Source: Nioella ostreopsis (GTDB lineage: Bacteria; Pseudomonadota; Alphaproteobacteria; Rhodobacterales; Rhodobacteraceae). From it: a stretch of DNA of 64,000 nucleotides. Each line of letters starts with the position of its first letter. Position 1 is the stretch's first letter. Below are positions 45,571 to 53,709 of this stretch, in pieces. Position numbers and translations under genes: made by a program. Location: assembly GCF_004000255.1 (NCBI RefSeq), contig NZ_RCIQ01000002.1:62001-126000 (forward strand), in the 5' to 3' direction. The notes under the pieces are model-generated. The model was not told where the DNA came from. It searched no databases and worked only from the letters and a program-made list of their open reading frames with translations.

Positions 45571-45613
45571 AAAATGCCCCCGCAGCGCAATCGCCTGACG
45601 CGCAACGGGGGCA
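45571..45613 (-). terminator. Terminator of the leucine dehydrogenase-like gene
   Basis: TGCCCCCG (45575-45582) and CGGGGGCA (45606-45613) with an inner GCGC/GCGC pairing; on the minus strand the stem is followed by TTTTC. It starts about 20 bases past the dehydrogenase stop at 45635. Confidence 0.65.
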
Positions 45614-45634
45614 AAATGGGCGGAAAATGGCGGG

Positions 45635-46687
45635 TCAGGCGGCAGGGCGCTGCTGCATGCGGCTCAGAACGATATCGTCGGCCACCTTATGCGGCGCCAG
45701 CCCACGCGTGGCGGCCTGAGTCAGGATCGCGTCAAGCGTCGCTTCGGCCTCGGCCAGCTTGTCGGTGACGAAGCGCTCCCGGTCGCGGATTTTCAGGATC
45801 TCGGTTGCCACGTTGATGATGCCGCCCGCATTGGCCACATAGTCTGGCGCATAGAGGATGCCGCGCCTGTGCAGCGCGTCGCCATCGGCAGGGGTCGCCA
45901 GTTGATTATTGGCTCCGCCCGCCACGGCCTGCACCCGCAGCGCAGGAATGGTTTCGGCGTTCAGGATGCCGCCGATGGCGCAGGGGGCGAGGATATCGGC
46001 CTCCACCTGCAGGATCCGGTCCACCGGCGCGATGGCCGCACCGAAGGCCTTCGCCGCCTGATCGCATCGCGCGGGGTCGATGTCAGCGACGATCAGCGCC
46101 GCCCCCGCACCGTGCAGCATCTCGGCCAGATACCATCCCACATGCCCCAGACCCTGAACCGCTACCTTGCGCCCGGTCAGATCGCCCGATCCGAACCGGT
46201 GCCGCGCCGTGCAGCGCACCGCGTTGAAGATGCCGCGCGCGGTGACGGGCGAGGGGTCGCCGCTGGCAAACGGCCCGTCCGGCAGGCCGGCCACGAACTC
46301 CGTTCCACGCGCGATCACCGTCATATCGGCAGGGCTCATCCCCATGTCTTCCGCCGTCCAGTAGCGCCCTTTCAGCGCCGCGATGGCCCCGGCGAAACCC
46401 GCCAGCAGCGCCTCGGATTTCAGCACCAAAGGATCGCCCATGATCACCGCCTTGCCGCCGCCCAGTGGCAGCCCCGCCGCGGCGTTCTTGAAGGTCATCC
46501 CGTGGCTCAGCCGCAGCGCATCGGTCAGCGCCGCCTCCTCGCTGGCATAGGGCTTCATCCGCAGCCCCCCCGCTGCGGGCCCCAACTGGGTGGAGTGAAT
46601 GGCGATAAAGCCCACAAGCCCCGTTGTGTCGTCGGAAACGCGCGAGACCTCTTCATGGCTCGGTGTGGGCAGGGTGGTGATCTGCAT
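45635..46687 (-). CDS. Glu/Leu/Phe/Val dehydrogenase, leucine-dehydrogenase-like
   Basis: 350 residues. Lysine-containing active-site loop GLPLGGGKAVIMGDP near residue 72 and Rossmann motif VQGLGHVGWYLAEMLHGAG near residue 178; length and LRMKPYASEEAALTDALRLS match leucine/branched-chain dehydrogenases rather than hexameric glutamate dehydrogenases. Deaminates branched-chain amino acids with NAD, by inference. ATG 46687 has GAGGAGG six bases upstream. Divergent from an Lrp-type gene, probably its regulator. Confidence 0.85.
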   Translation of the reverse strand: MQITTLPTPSHEEVSRVSDDTTGLVGFIAIHSTQLGPAAGGLRMKPYASEEAALTDALRLSHGMTFKNAAAGLPLGGGKAVIMGDPLVLKSEALLAGFAGAIAALKGRYWTAEDMGMSPADMTVIARGTEFVAGLPDGPFASGDPSPVTARGIFNAVRCTARHRFGSGDLTGRKVAVQGLGHVGWYLAEMLHGAGAALIVADIDPARCDQAAKAFGAAIAPVDRILQVEADILAPCAIGGILNAETIPALRVQAVAGGANNQLATPADGDALHRRGILYAPDYVANAGGIINVATEILKIRDRERFVTDKLAEAEATLDAILTQAATRGLAPHKVADDIVLSRMQQRPAA

Positions 46688-46708
46688 GGGTGTCCTCCTC
46701 TTTGCGAG

Positions 46709-46781
46709 GAGAATATCTTCAGGACAGGGGTGATAGACGCCAAATATCCATTCCAGGGGCGCCGTCATTGGTGATATTCTC
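46709..46781. promoter_or_regulatory. Inverted repeat in the divergent Lrp-dehydrogenase gap
   Basis: GAGAATATC (46709-46717) and its perfect complement GATATTCTC (46773-46781) are separated by 55 bases, with AAATATCC in between (46742-46749). Lrp-type regulators bind several AT-rich half sites and wrap DNA, which this spacing would suit. Operator role inferred. Confidence 0.5.
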
Positions 46782-46815
46782 TGCCATCCCCCTCTGATTC
46801 GAAGGATTCACGCGG

Positions 46816-47265
46816 ATGGACGATCTCGACCGCAAGATTCTCACCACCCTGCAACGCGATGGCCGCCTGCCGGTCACCGATCTGGCCGACCGGGTTGGCC
46901 TGTCCCCCACCCCCTGCGCCCGCCGCATGGCGCGGATGGAGGCCGAGGGCATCATCACCGGCTATGCCGCCCGGGTCAGCCCCGAGAAACTGGGCTTCCC
47001 CATCACCGTCTTCGTCTTCGCCGAACTGGAACGCCAGAGCCGCGACGCACTGGAAGGGTTCGAACGTGCGATCCGCCGCTTTCCCGAGGTTCTGGAATGC
47101 CACCTGATGACCGGCAGCCGCGATATCCTGCTGAAAATCGCCGCCCGCGACCTGAAAAGCTTCGACAGCTTCCTCGAACACAACCTGATGAACGTCCCCG
47201 GCATCCGCTCCACCCGCACCAGCTTTTCGCTGCGCGCGATGGTGGATCGCGAGGTGCGCCCCTAA
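46816..47265 (+). CDS. Lrp/AsnC family transcriptional regulator
   Basis: 149 residues, helix-turn-helix LPVTDLADRVGLSPTPCARR at about residues 19-38, then RAM domain. The ATG is 36 bases after the end of the inverted repeat. Divergent position implies control of the leucine-dehydrogenase-like gene (BkdR-like role). The 3' end overlaps the ParB-like gene by four bases. Confidence 0.87.
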   Translation: MDDLDRKILTTLQRDGRLPVTDLADRVGLSPTPCARRMARMEAEGIITGYAARVSPEKLGFPITVFVFAELERQSRDALEGFERAIRRFPEVLECHLMTGSRDILLKIAARDLKSFDSFLEHNLMNVPGIRSTRTSFSLRAMVDREVRP

Positions 47266-47510
47266 TGCAGCCGCGCGCGGGCCAAGTAGCCCTGGATGCT
47301 GTCTTCCCCCAGGGCCCGCAGCGCTTCCAGCCGGTGCAGACCTTCCTGCAACACATAGCGCCCCTTGCCCTCGCGCAGGCGGATCGGAACCTTCTGGCCG
47401 TTTTCCAGAATATCCTCGGCCAGCGCCTGAACCTTATCAGGGTCCAGCGTCTTGGCCCGCTTTGCCGGAACGTAGATCTCGCTTATCGGGAAGGTCAGGA
47501 TCGGGGGCAT
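47262..47510 (-). CDS. Small ParB/sulfiredoxin-fold protein
   Basis: 82 residues from ATG 47510 (98 if an upstream start at 47558 is used). The segment ISEIYVPAKRAKTLDPDKVQALAEDIL, then NGQKVPIRLREGKGRYVLQEGLHRLEAL, is a stand-alone ParB N-terminal-like domain with the GxHR motif (GLHR). No helix-turn-helix follows, so it is not a partition ParB; such minimal proteins may bind nucleotides. Function unknown. Confidence 0.72.
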   Translation of the reverse strand: MPPILTFPISEIYVPAKRAKTLDPDKVQALAEDILENGQKVPIRLREGKGRYVLQEGLHRLEALRALGEDSIQGYLARARLH

Positions 47511-47841
47511 CGACAGGTCCAGTTCAGAATGATTCCCGGCACAGGCTAGCACGGGCAAGGCCGAATGCCTGCGATGATCGCAGGCGGGGCCATGATCGGT
47601 GGAAGATCGGGACTGTTACCGCGTTGGTTGGGCATCCAATCGCCATCGACGGCGCCCGCGAGGACGATAGCGCGGCGGCTTCGCCTTGATTCCGCGCTGA
47701 AGAGTGGGCGCACGGTTTCGACTGGCAGAACCACCTATGTTCGCAAGGCCCGGGAAGCCTGACACCCGCCGGTCACAGACATCGCCACTGCCCCACGGAC
47801 CCCATTGACCAAACCCCAAATCCCGCTCATATCCCACCCTC
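47511..47841. other. Gap upstream of lepA without a recognisable gene
   Basis: 331 bases. Short reading frames exist on both strands (for example 65 codons at 47565-47762 plus and 62 at 47546-47734 minus) but have no ribosome site, no family resemblance and overlap each other. I see no tRNA, tmRNA or riboswitch signature. It probably holds the lepA promoter. Confidence 0.5.
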
Positions 47842-49641
<1,800 letters not shown>

Positions 49642-49666
49642 GGCGGGCGTCGCGTTTGCGGCTTGG

Positions 49667-49690
49667 GGTCCCCGCTTTCGCGGGGATGAC
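49667..49690 (-). repeat. REP-like palindrome, copy a (inverted)
   Basis: 24-base sequence GTCATCCCCGCGAAAGCGGG plus GACC, here in reverse orientation. It folds as CCCCGC-GAAA-GCGGGG with a GNRA tetraloop. Copies b (49717-49740) and c (50106-50129) are identical over 24 bases and in direct orientation. Copies a and b face each other 26 bases apart. Confidence 0.85.
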
Positions 49691-49716
49691 AAGGGTTCCA
49701 TTCAGACGTGCCGCCT

Positions 49717-49740
49717 GTCATCCCCGCGAAAGCGGGGACC
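49717..49740 (+). repeat. REP-like palindrome, copy b
   Basis: Identical to copies a and c over 24 bases; hairpin CCCCGC-GAAA-GCGGGG. With copy a it forms an inverted pair like a REPIN (two REP hairpins with a short spacer), and with copy c it brackets the GIY-YIG gene. Confidence 0.85.
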
Positions 49741-49760
49741 TCCCACCATCCACACCACCG

Positions 49761-49776
49761 TTAACTCCCACTTAAC
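49761..49776 (+). promoter_or_regulatory. CtrA box TTAACTCCCACTTAAC
   Basis: TTAA-N7-TTAAC is a full match to the CtrA recognition sequence of alphaproteobacteria. It lies 24 bases upstream of the GIY-YIG gene ATG, which has no ribosome binding site, so CtrA may drive or block a leaderless transcript. A chance match is possible, but TTAA is rare in this GC-rich region. Confidence 0.5.
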
Positions 49777-49799
49777 CCTCCACGCCCCATCCTGCGCTC

Positions 49800-50096
49800 A
49801 TGCGGGACCATAGCTATTTCACCTACATCCTGACCAATCGACCGAACGGCACGCTTTACACCGGCGTGACCAACGATCTCGCGCGCCGGGTTGTCGAACA
49901 CAGAGAAGGTAGGGCCGAAAGCTTCACGCGCAGGTACAATCTTCACCGGCTGGTCTGGTTCGAGCTGCACACGGACATCCGCGAGGCCATCCTGCGCGAA
50001 AAGCGGATCAAGAAATGGAACCGCGCGTGGAAGGTGGAGATGATTGAGGCGATGAACCCGGATTGGCGGGACCTGGCGATCGAACTGGGTCTCTAG
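49800..50096 (+). CDS. Stand-alone GIY-YIG nuclease domain protein (UPF0213/YhbQ type)
   Basis: 98 residues. YFTYILTNRPNGTLYTGVTNDL is the GIY-YIG core (Y...YTGVT), followed by the family's HREGRAESFTRRYN with catalytic-site Arg, EAILREKRIKKWNR with the conserved Glu, and NPDWRDL near the end. Single-domain GIY-YIG proteins are nucleases or nuclease relatives. The gene sits between identical REP-like palindromes b and c and downstream of a CtrA box. Base composition is close to the surroundings. Function unknown; mobility of the nuclease-plus-palindrome unit is inferred. Confidence 0.88.
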   Translation: MRDHSYFTYILTNRPNGTLYTGVTNDLARRVVEHREGRAESFTRRYNLHRLVWFELHTDIREAILREKRIKKWNRAWKVEMIEAMNPDWRDLAIELGL

Positions 50097-50105
50097 CCCC
50101 CCCCT

Positions 50106-50129
50106 GTCATCCCCGCGAAAGCGGGGACC
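50106..50129 (+). repeat. REP-like palindrome, copy c
   Basis: Same 24 bases as copies a and b, ten bases after the stop of the GIY-YIG gene. Copies b and c are direct repeats on either side of it. Confidence 0.85.
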
Positions 50130-50258
50130 TCCTGCCACCTTCCTAGACAATCTTAAAGATGGGCGACTGATGGCGGTTCGCCTTGCGAGTTGTGTGCAAA
50201 CTGTCCACCTTACGCTTGCTGAAATGTATTCTCTCTGCAGCGAAGAGAAGGGGCTTTT

Positions 50259-50870
50259 GTGGATATCGAGCAGGCGCGGCGCGAAGAACTAATGAATGCT
50301 CTTGCAGACGACTTTTGGTGTTTTGAGGAGGTCAATCTCCGGCACGCAACTTTCAACAGGCATTTGGTACGAGCAGATGTTGTTGCTGTTCCGAAGGATA
50401 CGCGGCTTGAAAGATTTGCGATTGCGTTCGAAGTAAAAGAGCCCGACAAGTCTTGGCATTATGCAAAGTGGGCGCAGGCAGCACGACAAGCTTATGACTA
50501 CGTGTTTGCTAGAATCGAAGATTCCTCTTCTGCTTCGGTGTTTGCGGGGCGAAGAATATCTGGTGCGTTTCTCTACCCAGCTCCAATCTATTATCCGGAA
50601 GGAAAGGGACGAAGCCCAAATCAATACTGTCGGGACGATAACGAAGAACTGACCACCGGGATATTGCACCTAGGGCTCCATTTGCGAGTAGGCTGGGCCG
50701 CTTGGGATTTTAAACCAAGAGAGCCGAGGTTCGAACTTAGGTTTGGCCCAAATCCAGTTTGGAGGCAACGAATAGGCTTCCAAAAGCAAGGGATAAATCT
50801 TCTTTCTGGAAGCCGCCCTCTCGGCTCAAGAAGAATCGACTTCGCATCCGAGCTTGATGGTTTTTGCTAG
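50259..50870 (+). CDS. Low-GC putative PD-(D/E)XK nuclease-fold protein, unknown function
   Basis: 203 residues. Residues D40 (RADVV), E58 and K60 (AFEVKEPD) form a D-x(17)-ExK nuclease-like pattern, and the following YAKWAQAARQAYDY could be the helix with the supporting Gln. GTG 50259 follows AAGGGG by five bases, a good site, and no earlier start is needed. Codon use is AT-rich: two 60-base lines counted by eye gave 45% and 50% GC, well below the neighbouring genes, consistent with recent acquisition. I do not recognise the family; activity is not shown. The 162-base gap before it also looks low in GC from about 50145. Confidence 0.65.
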   Translation: MDIEQARREELMNALADDFWCFEEVNLRHATFNRHLVRADVVAVPKDTRLERFAIAFEVKEPDKSWHYAKWAQAARQAYDYVFARIEDSSSASVFAGRRISGAFLYPAPIYYPEGKGRSPNQYCRDDNEELTTGILHLGLHLRVGWAAWDFKPREPRFELRFGPNPVWRQRIGFQKQGINLLSGSRPLGSRRIDFASELDGFC

Positions 50871-50881
50871 CCTCTCCCACC

Positions 50882-50895
50882 CTGACCCAAATCAA
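50882..50895 (+). promoter_or_regulatory. FnrL-like box CTGACCCAAATCAA
   Basis: CTGAC-N4-ATCAA, with a perfect right half and three of five in the left. It is 36 bases upstream of the small membrane protein at 50931. The same arrangement occurs before its paralogue at 51939. Confidence 0.5.
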
Positions 50896-50930
50896 AGCCC
50901 CCCGCCGCCCCACCGGCTAGGACATCCCCC

Positions 50931-51113
50931 ATGTCCTACCTTCTCCTCCTCCTCCACCTCTTCATCGGCGCCACCCTTGCGGGCGTGTTCCTCGTCATCC
51001 TTCTGGTGGCGGGGTGGGCCGGGGTCTGGCCGATCGCCGGGGCCGTCGTGGCGGGCTTCCTGCTGGCCTTCCCCGTCGCAATCTACGTCGCCCGCGCGAT
51101 GCAGGGGCGGTGA
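50931..51113 (+). CDS. Small two-helix membrane protein, paralogue of 51939-52118
   Basis: 60 residues, two transmembrane helices (LLLLHLFIGATLAGVFLVIL and AGAVVAGFLLAFPVAIYVA) separated by a short polar turn. Aligns with the 59-residue protein at 51939: both have F(I/M)AGATLAG-like first helices and A(V/L)(V/G)A...LP/FPVA second helices. Databases often label this family 'CTP synthetase' by error; it is far too small. AGGA eight bases before the ATG. Probably oxygen-regulated, from the FnrL-like box. Confidence 0.75.
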   Translation: MSYLLLLLHLFIGATLAGVFLVILLVAGWAGVWPIAGAVVAGFLLAFPVAIYVARAMQGR

Positions 51114-51228
51114 ACCCTTCTGTGATTGAGTGATTGAAGTGCGCGGCATACACATTCACAGATGCGAATAAATGTCGCAATCAAATAGGGATGCGGCTAC
51201 ACTTCTCGTCACAAACGGGAGGAACACC

Positions 51229-51663
51229 ATGAAAAAACTGCTTGCTGCTGCCGCGCTTCTCGCCATTTCGGCAACCGGATCCTGGGCCGATGGCGTGGCC
51301 CATTACGTGGCGATCCACGTCGACGAGAACGATCCGCAGGTCATGAACATGGCGCTCAACAACGCCATGAATGTCAGCAACTACTATGCCGCCCAGGGCG
51401 ATACCGTGACCATCGAACTGGTTGCCTATGGCCCCGGTCTGAACATGCTGCTGGCCGACCGCAGCCCTGTCAGTGCACGGATCGAAACCATGACCCTGGA
51501 AATGGACAACCTGTCCTTTGCCGCCTGCGGGAACACGCATCGACGGATGAGCGAAGCGGCGGGGGGCGATCTGGCGTTGCTTGATGGCGTGGAGATGACG
51601 CCATCCGGGGTGGTGCGCCTGATCGAGCTGCAGGAGCAGGGCTACGCCTACGTGCGCCCGTGA
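51229..51663 (+). CDS. Periplasmic DsrE-family protein
   Basis: 144 residues. Signal peptide KKLLAAAALLAISATGSWA, then a DsrE-like fold (HYVAIHVDENDPQVMNMALNNAMNVSNYY, IELVAYGPGLNMLL). A single Cys near residue 104 (FAACGNTHRR) could carry sulfur, as in DsrE/TusD. GGAGG six bases before ATG 51229 is a strong site. It sits among FnrL-associated genes, suggesting redox or sulfur function under low oxygen, which is inference. Confidence 0.8.
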   Translation: MKKLLAAAALLAISATGSWADGVAHYVAIHVDENDPQVMNMALNNAMNVSNYYAAQGDTVTIELVAYGPGLNMLLADRSPVSARIETMTLEMDNLSFAACGNTHRRMSEAAGGDLALLDGVEMTPSGVVRLIELQEQGYAYVRP

Positions 51664-51668
51664 CCCTT

Positions 51669-51688
51669 CCGGCATGGCCCCATGCCGG
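51669..51688 (+). terminator. Hairpin after the periplasmic DsrE gene
   Basis: CCGGCATGG-CC-CCATGCCGG is a perfect nine-pair inverted repeat, five bases after the stop. There is no T-tract. Confidence 0.5.
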
Positions 51689-51697
51689 GGCCAGCCG

Positions 51698-51801
51698 ATC
51701 CGGGCTTTGTCTGCTTCGCGTTTACGTAAGCGGGACGTGATTTCGTCTGCACAGGGGGTGTACGGGGGGTGCACCGGGGGTGTACGCATGGCGCCCCCCT
51801 G
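51698..51801. repeat. Dispersed repeat with three GGGGGTGTAC-like units, copy 2
   Basis: Full-length form of the repeat at 1136-1203: ATCCGGGCT, GTCTGC (51709-51714), a 30-base insert containing TTTACGTAAGC, a second GTCTGC (51745-51750), three G-tract/TGTAC (one TGCAC) units and the tail CGCATGGCGCCCCCCTG. Minus-strand frames begin MRTPPVHPPYTP in both copies. It lies between two plus-strand genes, so it is not limited to convergent gaps. Confidence 0.75.
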
Positions 51802-51854
51802 TTTTCGGGGGTTTTTGTCTTCGTCAACAATCTTCGGGTGAAACAGGTCCGAAC

Positions 51855-51868
51855 CTGACCTGAATCAA
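51855..51868 (+). promoter_or_regulatory. FnrL-like box CTGACCTGAATCAA
   Basis: CTGAC-N4-ATCAA, the same half sites as at 50882-50895, 70 bases before the paralogous small membrane protein at 51939. Confidence 0.5.
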
Positions 51869-51938
51869 GGCGCGGGCGCTCTGGCTCTGCTTCTCTGCCC
51901 CCATGGGAAGCGCGCGCCCAGAGATCGGAGTTCGCCTT

Positions 51939-52118
51939 ATGCGACTGTTTTTCCTTATCTTTATCATGGCCGGTGCCACGCTCGCCGGTGTTGCGGTCAC
52001 CGCTGCCCTTGCTGCAGGTTATGATGGCGCGCGCGAGGTGATCATCGCCGCCGCCCTGGGCGCTGTCGTGGCCCTGCCCGTGGCCTGGGTCGCCGCCGGA
52101 AAAATACGTAATCTCTGA
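51939..52118 (+). CDS. Small two-helix membrane protein, paralogue of 50931-51113
   Basis: 59 residues, two transmembrane helices (LFFLIFIMAGATLAGVAVTA and VIIAAALGAVVALPVAWVAA) around a YDGAREV loop. GGAG eight bases before ATG 51939; the frame is open from 51903 but the Met after RL begins the hydrophobic segment. Converges with the esterase gene after three bases. Confidence 0.78.
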   Translation: MRLFFLIFIMAGATLAGVAVTAALAAGYDGAREVIIAAALGAVVALPVAWVAAGKIRNL

Positions 52119-52121
52119 GAC

Positions 52122-52883
52122 TTAGCCGTTCAGAAACGCCCTGACAGCCGCCTCGAATTCGCGGGGTTTGTCGGCATGCAGCCAATGCCCCGCGCCGGGA
52201 ATTTTCGCAAAGCGCGCCTTCGGGAAATAGCCTTTGATCGTGTCCCGATACTCGGGCCGCACATAGTCGGACTCCGCCCCAGACAGCATGAACACCGGCC
52301 CGTCGAAGCGTCCCTCAACGCGTTCCGGCCAGCCCGTCGCCTTGCCCATGTCGCGGTCCAGTACGTCGTGGTTGAGCCGCCAGCGCTTTCCCTTAACATC
52401 CAGAGATTGCAGAAGAAATGCGCGGACGCCCGGTTCGGGGACCGCCGCGCTGAGCTGGTCGTCGGCATCGCGCCGCGTCTCTATCCGGGCCAGATCCACC
52501 GCCCGCATGGCGTCAATCAGGTGGCTCTGGCTGTGTCCGTAAGCCACCGGCGCGATATCGGCCACGACCAGCCGGTTCACCATCTTGGGCCGCGTCAGCG
52601 CCAGCATCATCGCGGCCTTGCCCCCCATGGAATGCCCAAGCACATCCGCCCGCCCGCCATGGGCGGAAATCACCTCCGCCAGATCAGCGGCCATGTCGGG
52701 ATAAGTATGTGTTGGCTGAAAATCGCTGTCCCCATGATTGCGCATATCGACGCCGATCACCTGCCGCTCATCGGACAGGCGCTTGGCGATGACGTTCCAG
52801 TTGCGTGCCGAGCCGAAGAGGCCATGCACGATCAGAAGCGGCGGGCGGTCGGTGGGGTCACCGGTGAGATAGGTCGCAAGCAT
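52122..52883 (-). CDS. Alpha/beta-hydrolase, YbfF-like esterase
   Basis: 253 residues. VHGLFGSARNW oxyanion region, nucleophile LGHSMGGKAA (Ser near residue 89), Asp in SGAESDYV and His in GAGHWLHAD complete the triad. The same order is seen in YbfF-type acyl-CoA/palmitoyl esterases. ATG 52883 begins the conserved LATYL stretch; ATG 52901 is an alternative. Confidence 0.87.
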   Translation of the reverse strand: MLATYLTGDPTDRPPLLIVHGLFGSARNWNVIAKRLSDERQVIGVDMRNHGDSDFQPTHTYPDMAADLAEVISAHGGRADVLGHSMGGKAAMMLALTRPKMVNRLVVADIAPVAYGHSQSHLIDAMRAVDLARIETRRDADDQLSAAVPEPGVRAFLLQSLDVKGKRWRLNHDVLDRDMGKATGWPERVEGRFDGPVFMLSGAESDYVRPEYRDTIKGYFPKARFAKIPGAGHWLHADKPREFEAAVRAFLNG

Positions 52884-52974
52884 GGCCCCGGAATATCCCA
52901 TCCGACGCGGCTCGACCAGAGCCGTTGAGCGGGCGGCCCGGGGACGCTAGAGTGCAGTGTCGAAAGGGAATCCC

Positions 52975-53352
52975 ATGGCCGCCGATCCGCTGCAGCTTGA
53001 CCGCCTCTCAGACCGCCTGACCGTGCTCTTGCGCGAAAAGCTGGGGGTGCGCGCCGATACCCTGCCCGTTGCCCTGCGCCGGGCGGGGCGGAAACTGCCG
53101 CGGCGGTTGCGGCAGGATGGGGAGGCCATCGTGGCGGCGATGGAGCGGTCCAGGAATCCCCGGTTGGCGCGGGTCACTGATGGCGACGGGCCGGAACGCG
53201 CGGCACGGCGAATTGAGGCCTATCTGAGCGGCCTTGACCCGACCGCCGCCCGTGCCCGCGCCCGGGCCTATCTGTTCGCCGACCTGGCCTTTCGGCTGGC
53301 GGTTGTGATCGCATTGGTGATCGGCGTACTGGCCTGGCGTGGCTACGTCTGA
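52975..53352 (+). CDS. Small single-helix membrane protein, unknown function
   Basis: 125 residues. A charged N-terminal half rich in Arg (LPVALRRAGRKLPRRLRQDGEA) and one C-terminal transmembrane helix (LAVVIALVIGVLAW). ATG 52975 has AAGGGA five bases upstream. The arrangement suggests a membrane-anchored cytoplasmic domain. No family recognised. A hairpin at 53408-53428 follows. Confidence 0.7.
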   Translation: MAADPLQLDRLSDRLTVLLREKLGVRADTLPVALRRAGRKLPRRLRQDGEAIVAAMERSRNPRLARVTDGDGPERAARRIEAYLSGLDPTAARARARAYLFADLAFRLAVVIALVIGVLAWRGYV

Positions 53353-53407
53353 ACGATTGCACTGGCCCGCCTGCGGCGGCCATCGCGGCAAGAGCGCGCC
53401 TCGTCAA

Positions 53408-53428
53408 GCCTCCCCATGATGGGGAGGC
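53408..53428 (+). terminator. Hairpin downstream of the single-helix protein
   Basis: GCCTCCCC-ATGAT-GGGGAGGC forms an eight-pair stem about 55 bases past the stop at 53352. There is no T-tract. The remaining 53353-53578 gap shows no gene I can support. Confidence 0.45.
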
Positions 53429-53578
53429 CCTCCTCGGCCCGCATTTCCATGGACAAGGGTCTGCGCCGGGTTGTCACCGGAACCGGTCCGCCTGCGTCCG
53501 GCTGCCGCATCGAAAGCCGTGACGCCCCACCTATCTCCCCAAGTGCGTGAACTTACTAGGACCGGAAAGGAAACACAC

Positions 53579-53662
53579 ATGTTCAAAGGTTTGGGACTGT
53601 CTCTGGCGCTGATCATCGGTGGAATGGTGGCGGCACCGGCACTGCTGATGGCCATCGTCTGA
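53579..53662 (+). CDS. 27-residue single-helix membrane peptide
   Basis: ATG 53579 follows AAGG with eight bases between and encodes MFKGLGLSLALIIGGMVAAP and seven more residues before TGA. One lysine and otherwise a hydrophobic helix. The frame is only 28 codons, but a strong ribosome site and a T-tailed terminator five bases past the stop frame it exactly, which makes a real transcript likely. Length and composition resemble small membrane toxins or regulators; function unknown. Confidence 0.7.
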   Translation: MFKGLGLSLALIIGGMVAAPALLMAIV

Positions 53663-53666
53663 CATG

Positions 53667-53700
53667 AAAGGCCCCGATCAGATCGGGGCCTTTTCTTTTT
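53667..53700 (+). terminator. Strong factor-independent terminator
   Basis: AAAGGCCCCGAT-CAG-ATCGGGGCCTTT (perfect 12-pair stem) followed by TCTTTTT. It serves the 27-residue peptide gene on plus, and being A/T symmetric could also end the pirin transcript on minus. Confidence 0.88.
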
Positions 53701-53709
53701 CCCGGGCGG

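Noticed and set aside
47511-47841. tmRNA, tRNA or other structured RNA upstream of lepA
   Set aside because: No acceptor stem, T-arm sequence or tag-coding region could be identified.
49667-50129. CRISPR array from three identical 24-base repeats
   Set aside because: One copy is inverted, spacing is 26 and 365 bases, a gene lies inside, and no cas gene is present; palindromic REP-like elements fit.
50931-51113. CTP synthetase
   Set aside because: A common database label for this family, but the protein has 60 residues and two membrane helices.
51181-51789. Minus-strand 202-codon frame beginning MRTPPVHPPYTP (and its counterpart at 961-1191)
   Set aside because: Its start lies in a dispersed repeat and the remainder differs completely between the two copies and is antisense to the periplasmic DsrE gene.
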